A DNA stretch of 64,000 nucleotides from Candidatus Peregrinibacteria bacterium (GTDB taxonomy: Bacteria; Patescibacteriota; Gracilibacteria; CAIRYL01; GCA-016699755). The notes under the pieces were generated by a model. That model was not told the origin of the DNA. It was given only the letters and a program-made list of their open reading frames with translations, and searched no databases. Where the stretch lies: the NCBI GenBank assembly GCA_016699755.1, contig CP065009.1:186001-250000 (forward strand). The letters run 5' to 3'. Position numbers and translations under genes: made by a program. Positions 9,720 through 21,608 of the stretch are shown here, piece by piece; position 1 is the stretch's first letter; each line of letters begins with the position of its first letter.

Positions 9720-9748
9720 TTGAGTTTTTCTGGAAAAAACTTTATAAT
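9720..9748 (+). promoter_or_regulatory. Promoter of the giant surface-protein gene
   Basis: TTGAGT (9720-9725), 17-bp spacer, TATAAT (9743-9748), with transcription expected near 9755. The 70-base leader to ATG 9825 is A/T-rich and has no Shine-Dalgarno sequence. The region between ribD and this gene shows no FMN-riboswitch-like conserved stems. Confidence 0.65.
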
Positions 9749-9824
9749 GCTCAGATTATTCCTGAAAAACAATATTTGAAAAATACAAAATATCAGGAAA
9801 TCAACACAAAATTTTTCTCTACAC

Positions 9825-12800
9825 ATGAAGAAAAAAGCTCTTCTTCTCCTTTCTTTAGGAGCGCTCACTGCCCTTTTCTCTCTTCCCTTTTTGCTTTCGG
9901 AAACGAGAGAAGATTTGGGTGCGTCCCTTTTTCTCCGAGAAGGGGTAACACATGAAGCCTTTCCAAATGGACTTCTGGAACCTTCTTTTAATAATTATAC
10001 TGACGGCATTCCTGATCCGGAGAGCTCCGATGAGCGAAGCTTTTTTCGTATTCGAAATCTCTCTGCAGAGAAGCGAGCAAAAGAAGAGGCTCCTTCTCCC
10101 GAATCATCAGACGAACAAAAATCTGAAGAGAAACCCCAGTATCCTTATAAAAATGAAACCAAAGTTGAACAAGGAGATCTGCTTTTAGTTGCTTCTCTTG
10201 TTCACAACAACGGAAATCCAAGTCTTCCAAAGACTGATGCCCTTGGAACAAAACTCCGAATGGATGGATTTCAAAAAGAAGGGGATTTTTTCGAAACCGA
10301 TTCCGCGAAAGAAATAATCCTTCAGGAGTTTCTGACTGCAGAAAATACAGCTCCTTCTGAAATTTCTGATACAGTTACTATTTCTTCCTCTACTAATGAT
10401 GATTTTCGTCTTCGCTCTCTCGGAAAAATAACGCTTGCCCCTCTCTCGGGAAATACCGAGGACTATACTTCTCTCGATCCGGAACTCTTTTTTGGAGAGG
10501 GGGACTTTTTACAAAATCCAGGAGAAGAGAAGGGGGTAGTACAGGGAGGAGAAAAAAACTCTCTTTATGTTTTTGCATACTTTCAAGTAAAGAACGCAAA
10601 TGGAGGCTCTGGCTATCAAACAAATGCCGCTGGAACATCAGTAATGACAGTGGTAAGCGATACAAGTAATATCATTACAGAAACAGGGGCGAGTGCGGTT
10701 TATCCTTGGGTTACGAGTACTTGGGCAAATATTCCAGGGGTGAAGTGGATTGCAAAAACATACTTGGTAGATGATCCCATTAATGAAACCTCTTTTGGCA
10801 TGAGAAAGAATTTTGTTATTCCGGGAGATGTCGTTTCTGCCAATTTAGAAATTTCGTGTGATAACTCCTGTACTGTTCAAATTAACAGAGAATCATTCTT
10901 TTTTCCATACTCTACTTTTGATAAGGAGATAAATGGTACTACATATGGTGGAAGTGTGGCTATCACAAAGAGTATCAATACTGCTTTGCAGAAGGGGGAA
11001 AATACGTTTTCTGCAACAGTTGTAAATCTTGCGCAAGCAACGGGGACTGTGAATTCAAATCCAACGGGAATTATTTACAAACTTACCATTGAGTATGGTT
11101 CTCCTGGAGTTTGTGGCTCCGCCAATGGAGGAAATTTTCCTGTTACCCCTACAGAAAATCTCTGTTCAGCAGGAACACTCTCTTGGTTAGATCAGAGCGC
11201 TACTGATGGAACATATAATTGGAAATGTGCTGGATCAAGCACGGCTGTTTCTTGTGAAGCAAAAAAACCAACCATGCCACCGCCACCTCCTCCCAAAACC
11301 TGTTCTTCTGGAAACAGAGAACTGAAAACTATCGACTTTACTGGAACTGCACTCAGCCAATGGAAACATGAAATAAGCTATTGTGACTGTGATCTCAGTG
11401 ATGTTCAAATTTCTACTGCTCGTCTTGCTGGAATTAATGGGCATATGCCGGTGGCGGTAGTTGTAAAGCACAACATTAATTTCAATTCCATTGCCGAAGG
11501 ACAATGTGATCGAAAAGAAGCCTTCAGTGGAACATTTGCAACCGGAGGCGCATACACTACTTACCTCAATTATTGTAAAGTTGGAGGAAAACTCCAAATC
11601 AAACACGATGTTCCTCAATCTGCTGACCCAACCTCACAACAAATACACGGAACTTTGGACATGACGTGTAGCGCCAGCTCTAATTCTTGCACCATTACAT
11701 CTACAAACATTGGCAATGGAAAGTATCGATTAGATTATTCTATTAGCTGGGGATCATGGTACAGCAGAAGCGACGCTCGTACTGCGGGAATCACTCCTGG
11801 AAATTTTTCTTTTGCAAAAACTTCTCCAATACAAACCGGTTCCGTAACTGTCACCCCAACATCTTCTACAACATATACTCTTAAAGCACCGAATGGGGCA
11901 GTCGCTAGTCCATCTCCTCCTAATATTACCTGCTCTGTTAGTATCCCCATATATTCAGCCCCTTCTTGTGGCTCCGCCAATGGAGGAAATTTTCCTGTTA
12001 CCCCTACAGAAAATCTCTGTTCAGCAGGAACACTCTCTTGGTTAGATCAGAGCGCTACTGATGGAACATATAATTGGAAATGTGCTGGATCAAGCACGGC
12101 TGTTTCTTGTGAAGCAAAAAAACCAACCATGCCACCGCCACCTCCTCCCAAAACCTGTTCTTCTGGAAACAGAGAACTGAAAACTATCGACTTTACTGGA
12201 ACTGCACTCAGCCAATGGAAACATGAAATAAGCTATTGTGACTGTGATCTCAGTGATGTTCAAATTTCTACTGCTCGTCTTGCTGGAATTAATGGGCATA
12301 TGCCGGTGGCGGTAGTTGTAAAGCACAACATTAATTTCAATTCCATTGCCGAAGGACAATGTGATCGAAAAGAAGCCTTCAGTGGAACATTTGCAACCGG
12401 AGGCGCATACACTACTTACCTCAATTATTGTAAAGTTGGAGGAAAACTCCAAATCAAACACGATGTTCCTCAATCTGCTGACCCAACCTCACAACAAATA
12501 CACGGAACTTTGGACATGACGTGTAGCGCCAGCTCTAATTCTTGCACCATTACATCTACAAACATTGGCAATGGAAAGTATCGATTAGATTATTCTATTA
12601 GCTGGGGATCATGGTACAGCAGAAGCGACGCTCGTACTGCGGGAATCACTCCTGGAAATTTTTCTTTTGCAAAAACTTCTCCAATACAAACCGGTTCCGT
12701 AACTGTCACCCCAACATCTTCTACAACATATACTCTTAAAGCACCGAATGGGGCAGTCGCTAGTCCATCTCCTCCTAATATTACCTGCTCTGTTAGTATC

Positions 12801-15800
12801 CCCATATATTCAGCCCCTTCTTGTGGCTCCGCCAATGGAGGAAATTTTCCTGTTACCCCTACAGAAAATCTCTGTTCAGCAGGAACACTCTCTTGGTTAG
12901 ATCAGAGCGCTACTGATGGAACATATAATTGGAAATGTGCTGGATCAAGCACGGCTGTTTCTTGTGAAGCAAAAAAACCAACCATGCCACCGCCACCTCC
13001 TCCCAAAACCTGTTCTTCTGGAAACAGAGAACTGAAAACTATCGACTTTACTGGAACTGCACTCAGCCAATGGAAACATGAAATAAGCTATTGTGACTGT
13101 GATCTCAGTGATGTTCAAATTTCTACTGCTCGTCTTGCTGGAATTAATGGGCATATGCCGGTGGCGGTAGTTGTAAAGCACAACATTAATTTCAATTCCA
13201 TTGCCGAAGGACAATGTGATCGAAAAGAAGCCTTCAGTGGAACATTTGCAACCGGAGGCGCATACACTACTTACCTCGATTATTGTAAAGTTGGAGGAAA
13301 ACTCCAAATTAAACACGATGTTCCTGCAGCAGATAACGACATACAAACACACGGAACGGTGGAGATTGGATCAGGATTGACCTGTGGTGCCCTGCCTGAT
13401 TTTACCGTGGATAAACGTGTTTGGAATGGGTCTTCTTGGGCAGAAAATGTTGTTCTTTCTGATAGTCGTACCGCCTACTATCGTGTTGCGGTTCAAAATA
13501 TTGGAGGAGTAGCTGGAACGATTTCTTTGAAAGATGCTCTCGGATCGCCAAATAATGGTGGTTTCCTTGGATCTGTTTCTGCAGAAAGCGTAACATGTCC
13601 TGCTGGAGCAACATGCACGGGAACACTTGCCGGTGGAAACCTTACTATCGCCAATTTCTCTGCGAATGCATGGTTTGTGATTGACTATCAACGTGTTTCT
13701 GATAATGCGAGCGTTCCTGATGGAGAGACTTCCACCATTTCTGACACTGCCTCCCTTTCAAGTGGAAAAACGAATACAGCAAGTGTAACACTTCGTGGAA
13801 AGGGAAAAACCCCTCTTTTTGTAGTTCAGAAAACCGTTTCCTCCGAGCGAAACGGAACATACAGTGAGAGTATTTCTCGAAATGCTGGCGAAAAGGCTTA
13901 TTTCCGCATCGCCATTCAAAATATGGGAAATGCTTCAGGAGATACAACGCTCACCGATATTCTCACGCCTGCTACTAATGGTGGTTCCTTTGGTGCTTTA
14001 CAGGATTTTTCTGTCGATTGTTCAAGTTCTGCAACCTGCACTGGAACAAATGTTTCTTCTTTTACTATTTCTGGTCTTGCTCCTCAAGAAACGGTATATA
14101 TTTGGTATTCTCGGGTTGCACTTGCTAATGGAATTCCGGCAGGAGAAAATTCTATTATTACGAATACTGCCACTCTTTCAACTGGTGGATCTGATACGGC
14201 GAGTGTTACGATTCGCGCCGAATCTGTGAGCTCTCTCTTTACCATTGATAAACAAGTGGCGAATAGTGATCGGGCTTATGGAGAAAATGTTATTCTTGAA
14301 AATGGTGATACCGCATATTATCGCATTACCCTAAAAAATCGTGGTTCTGGATCTGGTTCAGTTGTTCTTTCTGATGCTGCTTCCGAAGGGACAAATGGAG
14401 GATCTCTTGGCGCGATTACCAATGAATCCATTACCTGCGATCCTTCTGCTCAATGCAACGGATCTCTTGCGAGCGGATCACTTTCTGTTGCTAATCTTCA
14501 GTCAGGAGGAACGGTAACTATCACTTATGAGCGTACGGTTTCTAATAATGGCATTCCTCAAGGGCAAGGATCGACTATCGTCAATACTGCGCTTCTTTCT
14601 GATGAAAATGGGGCTTCTCTTGGTTCCAACGAAGCAAGTATTACCATTCTCAATGAATGTGCCGCTTGTCTTTCGGTAAACAAGGAGGTTTCCCTTGATG
14701 GAACTCATTTTCAAGAAACGGTTCGAGTAGGAGACAGTGAAACCGTTCTTTTCCGTGTTGTTGTGACCAACAGAGGGACACAAAAAGCTTCTGGAACACT
14801 TGCCGATGCCATCACTTCCGTGACAAATGGAGGATCTCTTGGCGCGATTACCAATGAATCCATTACCTGTGATCCTTCTGCTCAATGCAACGGATCTCTC
14901 ACGAGTGGAAACGGAATTACTATAAAAGATCTTGCTCCCAACAAAAGCATTACTGTTACCTATGAGAGAGTTGCGAGTCGTTTTGATATTCCTCCTGGTG
15001 GTGAATCTCTTATCACCAATACTGCAAGTCTTTCTTCAGGAGTTTCTGATCGAGCAAGTGTTATTGTCACCGGTATTGCCGGAGAGCCGGTTTGTTCAAA
15101 CTTCCTCTCTATTCCAACAACCGTTGACCCAAACACCCCCTTCTCTCTTACTTGGAACGCTATTAATCAACAATCCTTCAGTATTGAATCAAGTTCTGGA
15201 GAAATTTATGAAGAAGATGGACAACAAACTCTCATATCTCTTGATAAGGGTATCACGAGTCCAACGACGTATACTCTCACTGTTTTTAATGAGCCGAATC
15301 AGCTTGGACTTTCTGTTACCTGTCCTGATCTCGTTGTTCCTCTTAATACTCCAAGTTATGAGATTACGAAATTTGTTTCTGAAGATGGAATTGATTTCTC
15401 TGAAGATGGAATTACGATTGGCGATGAAGACACCGCTTATTATGCCATTGTTGTGCAGAATACTGGTTCCTACCGTGGTGCCATTGGTATTCTCGATACA
15501 CAGAAAGATCCAACAAATGGAGGGCAGTTAACACTTGATGGATACCCTCTCGTCACTCCTCCTGGTGTATGTACCAAAGGAAGTATTTTTAATAAAGAGT
15601 CTCCACTCGTATGTACGCTTCTTCCAAATGCAACTGTGACGATTTCGTATTCCAAAACGGCTCATGCCGAATCTATCCCCGCTGGACAAACTTCTGATTT
15701 TGAAAATACTGCGAAAATCATATACGCAGATATTTCTGACAGCGCTACAGTTACTGTTCGTGGAGCTCGTGCAGAGGCGGATCTTGCTACTGAAATTTAT

Positions 15801-18800
15801 GCAGAAGATTATAGTGCCGCGCCTTCTCTTCCTAATGATCCGACCACAATTACTCTCTATGCGAATTGGCAAAACCTTGGAAACATTGAGATGAATAACG
15901 CTTCCCTCTCTGTTTCGTGTGATGCTTCTGGAGTAACAAATCTTCAGAGTGATGAAACGAATGCGGAGATTAGTGGAAACACTATTACGTTTACCGATTT
16001 CGATACGAGTCCTGGAGACAACGGTGGATTTACCTTTACCGCTGATCTTAAAGAAGGATTTGGTGACCCGACAAAAGAAGTTCTTTCATGTATTTCTCAT
16101 GTTGAGAGTGCTGATTTTCTCCCGATTACAGAAAAGGAAGTAGACAGCAAAAATAATAATGATTCTCTTGAAATCTGGGTTGATCCCCTCAGTCGTGCAA
16201 AGGAATCGAAACGCGTTACAAATCTTCGCACAGGTATTACCGGAACGTCTGTAGAGGCAAATCCTGGTGATAAGCTCCGCTATACTCTTCGGTATCGTGC
16301 GGGCAGCAGCGATGCAAACAATTATGTCTTTTCCGATGCTATCGGTGACATTCTTCAATACGCCGATGTTACCGATGACGGAGGCGCAAAACTGAGCGGG
16401 AACACCATCACATGGTCTCCTGTGAATATTCCTGCCTATGAAATTGAAGAGGTTTCCTTTATAGTGAAAATCAAAGATCCGCTTCCTGCAAACGGAGATT
16501 TCCGAATGACAAATATATTTGGTGATACAACAGAAGTTCTGCTTCCAAAAATTACCGAATCAAAAGCTGTTCAGGTGAATAACGGTCCAAAAACAACAAA
16601 AACAAATGCTCGTTCAGGAGACATTCTCACCTATACGCTTACCGCAAAAAATGCTGGAAAAACAACCGCGGTAGATTATGTTATTGAAGAAGATGCTTCT
16701 GACATTCTCGAAATCGCTAGTATCATTACTCTCGGAGGAGGAACACTCAATGAAGACACTGGATTTATCTCTTGGCCATCGGTCACTATTCCAGCAGGAG
16801 AATCTGCGGAAAAAGTTTTCCAGGTAGAAATCCTTCCAACCGATAGTAACAGCGACCTTCTCCTCACGAACATCTTTGGAAATACAACAGAAGTGAATGT
16901 TCCAGAAATTCTTCTCTCAAAAGAAGTAAAAAATGTGAGAACAAAAGAGTCTGGCATTGCCGTTAATGCTGAACCGGGAGATCGTCTTATTTACACTCTT
17001 ACTGCTTCTGAAGAAGCCGGAAAAAGTGACGCGGATAACTTTGTCTTTCGTGATAATATTTCCGATCTTATAGAATATGCCACTTTTGTGAGTGCGAGTG
17101 ATGGAGGAGAGTTTGATGAAGGCACGGCAACTATTTCTTGGGACGCAACTACCATTAACGCCGGAACTTCTGAAAGTCGAACCTTTACGATTGAAGTACT
17201 CCCCGAAAACGAATGGCCCGCTCAAAGCGACTTTGAAATGCGCAATGAATATGGAAACGTAACAACAGTGACACTCGGAAAAATTGTTGTGGACACTGTT
17301 ATCACAAAAGAAATTGTTCATTCAGATTCGGGAACACCAATTTCTGAGGTCGCCCCTGGCATGAACGTTCGCTTTCTTTTGGATGTTCGAAACGACGGAG
17401 ATCGTAGTGCCACCAATGTGATTATTGAAGATGATATTGATGAGACAAGAATGACAATTACTACGAGCACGCTTCCATTAAACTGTGAACTGATCGATCT
17501 TAATGACAGTACAAAACAAAATGGAGGACCACTCGGCATTCGTTGTCTGATTGGCGATCTCGCTCCTGAATCAGATTCTGTTACGATTGCGTATGATGCC
17601 ACCGTTCTCAGCGATGCAGAAGGCATACTTCGAAACACAGCAGAAGTCACCCAAGACCAAATTGATGAAGATCTTGGAAACAACACCGATTCAACGAGTA
17701 CTCCCATTAACACGGGTGGACTTGTTCTCACGAAATCGGCCTCTCCTTCAAGCATTTCAAATGGACAACGCTCTACCTATACTGTTCGTGTAGTCAACAC
17801 AAGCCCAACCCCAAAAACCTTTCAACTCACAGATAGCCTCTCGAGTGGAAACAATAAGGGAGAACTCAAGTTTGACACGACGAGTTTCTCCTCTCTCTTC
17901 ACTCCTCTTGGCTCTGGAACCTCCTCTGGAACCTTTAAGGATGGCGGACCCGTACAAGTGACTAATCTTGCTCCAGGAGCAACCCTTACTCTTACTTACC
18001 AGCGAGAAGGTACAGATGCCGATATTCCTTTCAACCAAAGCTCACGCTTTACCGATACTGTTACCATTACAGAAAGTGGGCTTTCTGCCACAGCAGATGT
18101 TTTCGTTCTCGGACCAACACGAGGCGGTGGTGGTGGAGGCGGTGGAGGTGGCGGAGGAAGTCGACGTGTTGTTGATTCTGTTAATCTTCATCTTCAAAAA
18201 GAGGTAAAAGATCGTGACGGAAAATGGAAGGATGCCGATACAGCAGATGTTTCCGCAATTATTGGAAACGAACCCATTCAAGATGTTGAGTATCGTATTG
18301 TAGTGACGAACGAGGGCAATACCGGAGCAGAAAATATCCAAATCGAGGATATCTTCACAAGCTCTACTCTCAAGCGAACAGCCATTAAAAATGTCGAGGG
18401 CGCAAAGTGGAGCACTAAAGATCAGGCATTTACTATTGCTTCTCTTGGTTCTGCAAAAACAACAACCATCCGATACACTGCAACACTCGAAAAATTCAAA
18501 ACTCCAAAAGAAATGGCGCAAGGAGAAAATCTCGCAAAGATTTTGAGCGCAAATATCGCAAGTCCAAGTATTCTCGTTAAAACAACACGAGCGAGTATCC
18601 ATGGAATTGGAGAGAGTGATACCGCAAATGTGAAAACAGAAATTAACGAAGGAAAAGATCATATTTCGCTCACAAAGACGGTTGATAAAAAAGAGGTCAA
18701 ACCCGGAGAAGAAGCAACATTCCGTATTGTTGTTCACAATCGTGGACAGGTTACTTACAAAAATCTTGTAGTAACCGATAATTTTCCATTCGCCTTTGCC

Positions 18801-19142
18801 GATCTTCTTGGTGCAAATAGCCTCCGTACAATTGACAAAGACAAGCAAATTATCACCTTCACGAAAAATTCTCTTAAGCCTGGAGAGATTTGGATTATTA
18901 CGCTCAAGACAAAGGCAAAAGAAGGAGTTCCTGCTAATACACGTGTTCGAAATGCCGTCACTATTACAGCGGAAAATGTTAATCTCAACGGACTCTATGC
19001 CTTTGCCGAGTATATTATCACCTCCACTCCGGCTCCTCCTGCTCTCATACAAACCGGAGCACTTTCTGCTTCACTTGCTCTCATGCTTCTCGGTGCATAC
19101 GCACTTCTCGTTGCGCGAAGAAAGCAAAAGCAAGAGGTGTAA
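9825..19142 (+). CDS. Giant cell-surface protein with DUF11-like repeats and sorting-like tail
   Basis: 3,105 aa. The N-terminus is a signal peptide (MKKKALLLLSLGALTALFSL). Residues about 430-1167 hold 2.6 copies of a 285-aa Cys-rich module. It begins CGSANGGNFPVTP, has a PPPPPP linker, and then a domain with CDCDLS and HNINFN segments. Residues about 1190-2900 are a train of DUF11/CARDB-like beta domains recognisable by recurrent xYRIxVxNxG, TNGGSLG, ITNTAxLSSG and DxxSVTxRG motifs. A poly-Gly run (about residue 2767) precedes two more DUF11-like domains. The end is LIQTG, a hydrophobic helix and RRKQKQ, which resembles an LPXTG sortase signal with Ile in place of Pro. It probably acts as an adhesin, S-layer-like or stalk protein on the outer face; the ligand is unknown. 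It has its own promoter and terminator. Confidence 0.9.
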   Translation: MKKKALLLLSLGALTALFSLPFLLSETREDLGASLFLREGVTHEAFPNGLLEPSFNNYTDGIPDPESSDERSFFRIRNLSAEKRAKEEAPSPESSDEQKSEEKPQYPYKNETKVEQGDLLLVASLVHNNGNPSLPKTDALGTKLRMDGFQKEGDFFETDSAKEIILQEFLTAENTAPSEISDTVTISSSTNDDFRLRSLGKITLAPLSGNTEDYTSLDPELFFGEGDFLQNPGEEKGVVQGGEKNSLYVFAYFQVKNANGGSGYQTNAAGTSVMTVVSDTSNIITETGASAVYPWVTSTWANIPGVKWIAKTYLVDDPINETSFGMRKNFVIPGDVVSANLEISCDNSCTVQINRESFFFPYSTFDKEINGTTYGGSVAITKSINTALQKGENTFSATVVNLAQATGTVNSNPTGIIYKLTIEYGSPGVCGSANGGNFPVTPTENLCSAGTLSWLDQSATDGTYNWKCAGSSTAVSCEAKKPTMPPPPPPKTCSSGNRELKTIDFTGTALSQWKHEISYCDCDLSDVQISTARLAGINGHMPVAVVVKHNINFNSIAEGQCDRKEAFSGTFATGGAYTTYLNYCKVGGKLQIKHDVPQSADPTSQQIHGTLDMTCSASSNSCTITSTNIGNGKYRLDYSISWGSWYSRSDARTAGITPGNFSFAKTSPIQTGSVTVTPTSSTTYTLKAPNGAVASPSPPNITCSVSIPIYSAPSCGSANGGNFPVTPTENLCSAGTLSWLDQSATDGTYNWKCAGSSTAVSCEAKKPTMPPPPPPKTCSSGNRELKTIDFTGTALSQWKHEISYCDCDLSDVQISTARLAGINGHMPVAVVVKHNINFNSIAEGQCDRKEAFSGTFATGGAYTTYLNYCKVGGKLQIKHDVPQSADPTSQQIHGTLDMTCSASSNSCTITSTNIGNGKYRLDYSISWGSWYSRSDARTAGITPGNFSFAKTSPIQTGSVTVTPTSSTTYTLKAPNGAVASPSPPNITCSVSIPIYSAPSCGSANGGNFPVTPTENLCSAGTLSWLDQSATDGTYNWKCAGSSTAVSCEAKKPTMPPPPPPKTCSSGNRELKTIDFTGTALSQWKHEISYCDCDLSDVQISTARLAGINGHMPVAVVVKHNINFNSIAEGQCDRKEAFSGTFATGGAYTTYLDYCKVGGKLQIKHDVPAADNDIQTHGTVEIGSGLTCGALPDFTVDKRVWNGSSWAENVVLSDSRTAYYRVAVQNIGGVAGTISLKDALGSPNNGGFLGSVSAESVTCPAGATCTGTLAGGNLTIANFSANAWFVIDYQRVSDNASVPDGETSTISDTASLSSGKTNTASVTLRGKGKTPLFVVQKTVSSERNGTYSESISRNAGEKAYFRIAIQNMGNASGDTTLTDILTPATNGGSFGALQDFSVDCSSSATCTGTNVSSFTISGLAPQETVYIWYSRVALANGIPAGENSIITNTATLSTGGSDTASVTIRAESVSSLFTIDKQVANSDRAYGENVILENGDTAYYRITLKNRGSGSGSVVLSDAASEGTNGGSLGAITNESITCDPSAQCNGSLASGSLSVANLQSGGTVTITYERTVSNNGIPQGQGSTIVNTALLSDENGASLGSNEASITILNECAACLSVNKEVSLDGTHFQETVRVGDSETVLFRVVVTNRGTQKASGTLADAITSVTNGGSLGAITNESITCDPSAQCNGSLTSGNGITIKDLAPNKSITVTYERVASRFDIPPGGESLITNTASLSSGVSDRASVIVTGIAGEPVCSNFLSIPTTVDPNTPFSLTWNAINQQSFSIESSSGEIYEEDGQQTLISLDKGITSPTTYTLTVFNEPNQLGLSVTCPDLVVPLNTPSYEITKFVSEDGIDFSEDGITIGDEDTAYYAIVVQNTGSYRGAIGILDTQKDPTNGGQLTLDGYPLVTPPGVCTKGSIFNKESPLVCTLLPNATVTISYSKTAHAESIPAGQTSDFENTAKIIYADISDSATVTVRGARAEADLATEIYAEDYSAAPSLPNDPTTITLYANWQNLGNIEMNNASLSVSCDASGVTNLQSDETNAEISGNTITFTDFDTSPGDNGGFTFTADLKEGFGDPTKEVLSCISHVESADFLPITEKEVDSKNNNDSLEIWVDPLSRAKESKRVTNLRTGITGTSVEANPGDKLRYTLRYRAGSSDANNYVFSDAIGDILQYADVTDDGGAKLSGNTITWSPVNIPAYEIEEVSFIVKIKDPLPANGDFRMTNIFGDTTEVLLPKITESKAVQVNNGPKTTKTNARSGDILTYTLTAKNAGKTTAVDYVIEEDASDILEIASIITLGGGTLNEDTGFISWPSVTIPAGESAEKVFQVEILPTDSNSDLLLTNIFGNTTEVNVPEILLSKEVKNVRTKESGIAVNAEPGDRLIYTLTASEEAGKSDADNFVFRDNISDLIEYATFVSASDGGEFDEGTATISWDATTINAGTSESRTFTIEVLPENEWPAQSDFEMRNEYGNVTTVTLGKIVVDTVITKEIVHSDSGTPISEVAPGMNVRFLLDVRNDGDRSATNVIIEDDIDETRMTITTSTLPLNCELIDLNDSTKQNGGPLGIRCLIGDLAPESDSVTIAYDATVLSDAEGILRNTAEVTQDQIDEDLGNNTDSTSTPINTGGLVLTKSASPSSISNGQRSTYTVRVVNTSPTPKTFQLTDSLSSGNNKGELKFDTTSFSSLFTPLGSGTSSGTFKDGGPVQVTNLAPGATLTLTYQREGTDADIPFNQSSRFTDTVTITESGLSATADVFVLGPTRGGGGGGGGGGGGSRRVVDSVNLHLQKEVKDRDGKWKDADTADVSAIIGNEPIQDVEYRIVVTNEGNTGAENIQIEDIFTSSTLKRTAIKNVEGAKWSTKDQAFTIASLGSAKTTTIRYTATLEKFKTPKEMAQGENLAKILSANIASPSILVKTTRASIHGIGESDTANVKTEINEGKDHISLTKTVDKKEVKPGEEATFRIVVHNRGQVTYKNLVVTDNFPFAFADLLGANSLRTIDKDKQIITFTKNSLKPGEIWIITLKTKAKEGVPANTRVRNAVTITAENVNLNGLYAFAEYIITSTPAPPALIQTGALSASLALMLLGAYALLVARRKQKQEV
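11111..13325 (+). repeat. 855-bp tandem module, 2.6 copies, inside the giant surface gene
   Basis: Unit 1 is 11111-11965, unit 2 is 11966-12820 and a partial unit 3 is 12821 to about 13325. Units 1 and 2 look identical base for base. Unit 3 differs only at about 13279 and 13310 before it diverges. The period of 855 is 285 codons, so the frame is kept. The identity implies a very recent duplication or ongoing homogenisation. Confidence 0.95.
14391..14467 (+). repeat. Short near-identical patch shared with 14823-14899
   Basis: A 77-base stretch recurs 432 bases later (144 codons, in frame) with one visible mismatch, while the DUF11-like domains around it have diverged strongly. This looks like local gene conversion between neighbouring repeats of the surface gene. 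Confidence 0.85.
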
Positions 19143-19174
19143 AGAAAAAACTCCATTGGTTTTTAAAGAAAGAA

Positions 19175-19210
19175 AAAGAACCTCCAAAATTATTTTTTGG
19201 GGGTTCTTTT
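19175..19210 (+). terminator. Intrinsic terminator after the giant surface gene
   Basis: AAAGAACCTCC pairs with GGGGGTTCTTT (one G-T wobble) around an A/T-rich loop and is followed by T residues to 19210. It lies about 35 bases after the stop codon. Confidence 0.8.
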
Positions 19211-19304
19211 GATGAGATAGATGTGCAAAATTTGATTTGAAAAAACTTCACTATTATAGAAAACGACTGAACGAGCAAAAAGGGGAGAAAAAGAAAAAAA
19301 ACTT

Positions 19305-19331
19305 TTGACAAGAAAAATTTAAAAATACAAA
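19305..19331 (+). promoter_or_regulatory. Possible promoter of the 158-aa gene
   Basis: TTGACA (19305-19310) and TACAAA (19326-19331), but with a short 15-bp spacer. It is the best candidate in the 260-base gap 19143-19403, which otherwise shows only the terminator and A-rich sequence. Confidence 0.35.
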
Positions 19332-19403
19332 ATGCCGCACCTTTTTGAACTTCGTAAAAAATGACTTCAGAAGGAGTACGTTTTTCTTTTTCATTTTTCC
19401 ATT

Positions 19404-19880
19404 ATGTTAGAATATTTGCGACTTGAAGGAGAGGAAGATGATTTTCTGCGCGTTACAAAAAAAGAGTCAGCAGAATGTCCACCAGCAAAAGAACAGATCA
19501 TAAAAATGATTACGGATATGGTGGGAGTTGGAAGATGTTCTGGCAAGAAAATCCAAGAAGCAATACAGCGTGCTAAAAACGACGGTGAAGATGTGGGTGA
19601 TTCAGAAAAGATATTAAAAAAGTGCTGTCATATAATGCTTACTAGCGCGCGAGTTTATCTTAACGCTATGTTGAGAATACTGGAGACTGATATTAAAATC
19701 GGTTTTCCTTATGAGGATTTGGTCAATGGTGTTGGAGAGGTAAGAAGAGCTATGGTAGCTTTTTCTGAGAATCCATTTGTAACGGAAGAGGAGGTGTCTT
19801 TATACCAAGAAAGGTTTTCTGATTGCATAAAGTTAATCAGAAAAATGGGACAGGAAGAGGGATCTTCGCTCCAAGAATGA
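19404..19880 (+). CDS. Hypothetical 158-aa helical protein
   Basis: 158 aa, no signal peptide or membrane segment, charged and apparently all-helical. It contains a CC pair (ILKKCCHIM) and single cysteines elsewhere. No family is recognised. It sits alone between the surface-protein terminator and tRNA-Ala. A GAAGGAG motif at about 19370 is too far upstream to serve as a ribosome site. It could be a host gene or a remnant of an earlier insertion at the tRNA; nothing in the sequence decides this. Confidence 0.65.
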   Translation: MLEYLRLEGEEDDFLRVTKKESAECPPAKEQIIKMITDMVGVGRCSGKKIQEAIQRAKNDGEDVGDSEKILKKCCHIMLTSARVYLNAMLRILETDIKIGFPYEDLVNGVGEVRRAMVAFSENPFVTEEEVSLYQERFSDCIKLIRKMGQEEGSSLQE

Positions 19881-19930
19881 AGGATGAAACGGAAATAGGG
19901 TATCTTATTCTGTTTTGTGTGCTATGGAAG

Positions 19931-19959
19931 TTGACACTTGAACGGCTTTTCGAGATACT
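19931..19959 (+). promoter_or_regulatory. tRNA-Ala promoter
   Basis: Perfect TTGACA (19931-19936), 17-bp spacer, GATACT (19954-19959). Transcription would begin about seven bases before the tRNA at 19973. Confidence 0.65.
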
Positions 19960-19972
19960 TTCCTTCGACCTT

Positions 19973-21592
<1,620 letters not shown>

Positions 21593-21608
<16 letters not shown>

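Noticed and set aside
9695..9824. FMN riboswitch upstream of ribD
   Set aside because: The 130-base divergent region is A/T-rich and lacks the conserved multi-stem FMN aptamer.
11235..12473. Repeated minus-strand ORFs of identical sequence opposite the surface-gene modules
   Set aside because: They repeat only because the 855-bp plus-strand module repeats; the plus strand has a continuous 3,105-codon frame with signal peptide and recognisable domains.
18042..19052. 336-aa minus-strand ORF opposite the 3' end of the surface gene
   Set aside because: No start context or domain; lies wholly antisense to the DUF11-like coding region and is explained by its codon bias.
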